Source: Alphaproteobacteria bacterium (lineage in GTDB: Bacteria; Pseudomonadota; Alphaproteobacteria; Micavibrionales; Micavibrionaceae). From it: DNA of 15,461 bases. The notes under the pieces are model-generated. The model was not told the origin of the DNA, searched no databases, and saw only the letters and a list, made by a program, of their open reading frames with translations. Location: positions 1 to 15,461 of the forward strand of contig JAUILO010000049.1 in NCBI GenBank assembly GCA_030432775.1. The letters run 5' to 3'. Positions 14,324 through 15,461 of this stretch are shown here, piece after piece. Numbering within the stretch: the stretch's first letter is position 1; every line of letters begins with the position of its first letter. The position numbers and the translations under genes are program-made.

Positions 14324-15461
14324 TTATTTGGCAGCTTTTGTTTTGGATGTTGTTTTCTTTTTTGCTGTCTTCTTTTTTGCTGTCTTCTTTTTTGTTGGGG
14401 CTTTTTTCTTTTCCGCAGCTCTTTCGGCTTCCTTCGCCGCCTTTGCCGCTTCTTTAGCCGCAGCCTTTTCATAGGCAATGGCAATCACCTCAACCGCACG
14501 GTTCATGCCGACATGCATGACATCGTCGTCTTTTGGTAGTGACGTGAATTTTCCGTTATGTTTTAAAAATGGTCCGAAACGACCGATACCGGCCTCGATC
14601 ATCTCTCCTGTTTCCGGATGCACGCCAACTTCGCGCGGCAGTGCAAGCAGTCCCAGTGCGACTTTCAAATCAACTTCAAGGGCGTTAACCCCTTGCGGCA
14701 AACCTTGTCTTTTGGGTTTTGGTTGCGCGGGTTTTTTAACTTTTTTGGGTTTCTTGCCTTTTTCTTTTGCAACTTTTTCTGCTTCTGCGACGGCAAGTTC
14801 ATAGGCTTTTTGATCTTCGGCATTTACCGGCGGCGGGTCAAGCTGTACATAGGGGCCGTAAGGACCTTTGCGCAATGTGACTGTGCGGCCTGTTGCCGGA
14901 TCAACACCAAGTTCCTTGGGCTCATTGGCAAGCTTTGCCATGGCTTTGGATTCTTCGCTATCTGCGCCTTCTTCTTCTTTGACAACAAGAGGTCGGGTAA
15001 AACGGCAATCCGGATAGTTCGAACAACCGATAAATGCGCCGAACTTACCAAGTTTAATTGAAAGCTGGCCATCATCACAGGCATCACAGCATCGTGAATC
15101 TTTTCCGTCATCACGTTTAGGGAAGAAGTGAAAGCCAAGTTCGTCATTCAAATGGTCGATGACTTCGGTAATGGTTAGACCTTTAGTCTCGTCGATCTTG
15201 GCTTTAAACTCTGTCCAGAATTGTAACAGAGCTTCTTTCCATGATACGTGCCCTGCGGCAATGGCATCCAGCTCTTCTTCAAGATTGGCTGTGAAATCAT
15301 AATCAACATATTGAGTGAAGAATTTTTCAAGGAAGGCGGAAACAATACGTCCGCGATCTTCGGGTGTGAAACGGCGTTTTTCAAGCACGACATAATTTCT
15401 ATCGCGTAACACTTGAAGAATAGATGCGTAAGTGGAGGGACGGCCAATGCCAAGTTCTTCC
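14324..15461 (-). CDS. topA: DNA topoisomerase I, C-terminal part (runs off the window)
   Basis: Type IA topoisomerase that relaxes negative supercoils. Only the C-terminal 378 residues are here. The frame stays open to the window edge, and the first visible residues EELGIGRPSTYASILQVLRD are a conserved TopA segment, so the GTG at 15412 that opens the longest local frame is an internal Val codon. The catalytic Tyr and TOPRIM domain lie outside. A four-Cys zinc ribbon is present: C-x2-C at 15088-15077 and C-x5-C at 15025-15005, in the GCSNYPDC context. Two to three topoisomerase C-terminal repeats follow (GRTVTLRKGPYGPYVQL; GEMIEAGIGRFGPFLKH). The protein ends in an Ala/Glu/Lys helix and a Lys-rich tail with a KKKTA repeat. 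It is the upstream gene of rnr, 28 bases apart; dprA is often found upstream in Alphaproteobacteria. Confidence 0.96.
   Translation of the reverse strand, partial: EELGIGRPSTYASILQVLRDRNYVVLEKRRFTPEDRGRIVSAFLEKFFTQYVDYDFTANLEEELDAIAAGHVSWKEALLQFWTEFKAKIDETKGLTITEVIDHLNDELGFHFFPKRDDGKDSRCCDACDDGQLSIKLGKFGAFIGCSNYPDCRFTRPLVVKEEEGADSEESKAMAKLANEPKELGVDPATGRTVTLRKGPYGPYVQLDPPPVNAEDQKAYELAVAEAEKVAKEKGKKPKKVKKPAQPKPKRQGLPQGVNALEVDLKVALGLLALPREVGVHPETGEMIEAGIGRFGPFLKHNGKFTSLPKDDDVMHVGMNRAVEVIAIAYEKAAAKEAAKAAKEAERAAEKKKAPTKKKTAKKKTAKKKTTSKTKAAK
14355..14399 (-). repeat. 15-bp in-frame tandem repeat in the topA tail
   Basis: On the plus strand ttcttttttgctgtc occurs at 14355-14369 and 14370-14384, with a third, diverged copy starting at 14385. 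Each unit adds five codons (Thr-Ala-Lys-Lys-Lys) to the basic C-terminal tail. The repeat can change length by replication slippage without breaking the frame. Confidence 0.8.

Noticed and set aside
15413..15461. Start of topA at the GTG codon at 15412
   Set aside because: The frame stays open upstream to the window edge and encodes conserved TopA residues (EELGIGRPSTYASILQ), so this is an internal Val codon.
1..15461. CRISPR arrays, tRNA or rRNA genes, insertion sequences, attachment sites
   Set aside because: No spaced direct repeats, cloverleaf-like sequence, transposase frame or terminal inverted repeats were seen; the gaps between genes are short and explained by promoters and terminators.

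Overview
The window looks like chromosome of an alphaproteobacterium of moderate GC (by eye roughly mid-40s percent). The main taxonomic clue is the minus-strand block topA - rnr - rpmG, an order common in Alphaproteobacteria. The ferrochelatase (GDPYHCYCAKT-type loop) and the Uup-type ABC-F protein fit this. The lineage cannot be fixed more closely from sequence alone. Nothing suggests a phage, insertion sequence, CRISPR array, rRNA or tRNA.

Layout. (1) 1-1286, plus strand: the 3' part of an ABC-F ATPase of the Uup type, ended by a strong bidirectional hairpin (1297-1329). (2) 1354-1605, minus: a small acidic protein of unknown function with a good ribosome binding site. (3) 1878-3713, minus: translation GTPase TypA/BipA with its own terminator (1812-1847). 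(4) 3876-7330, minus: a phosphorelay cluster. An OmpR-type response regulator overlaps by one base a membrane-bound hybrid histidine kinase (HisKA-HATPase-REC-Hpt), and a stand-alone receiver protein follows. (5) 7513-11396, plus: a promoter (7431-7459) drives a 910-residue protein made of two fused M16B peptidase units, followed by ferrochelatase hemH and a terminator. (6) 11660-15461, minus: rpmG, rnr (TTG start) and the C-terminal part of topA, which runs off the right edge.

How the genes work together. Most are housekeeping: ribosome function (Uup, TypA, L33), RNA decay (RNase R), DNA topology (TopA) and haem synthesis (HemH). The two parts most worth attention are the M16 fusion and the phosphorelay cluster. 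In the M16 fusion the first half has lost the zinc motif but keeps the Arg/Tyr motif. The second half has the zinc motif but lost Arg/Tyr, so the active site appears to be split between halves, with the catalytic half second. In the phosphorelay cluster the winged-helix regulator has Asn where receivers normally have a metal-binding Asp, and the stand-alone receiver has a lengthened loop. I see no clear novel multi-gene defence or mobile system. The novelty here is at the level of protein architecture.
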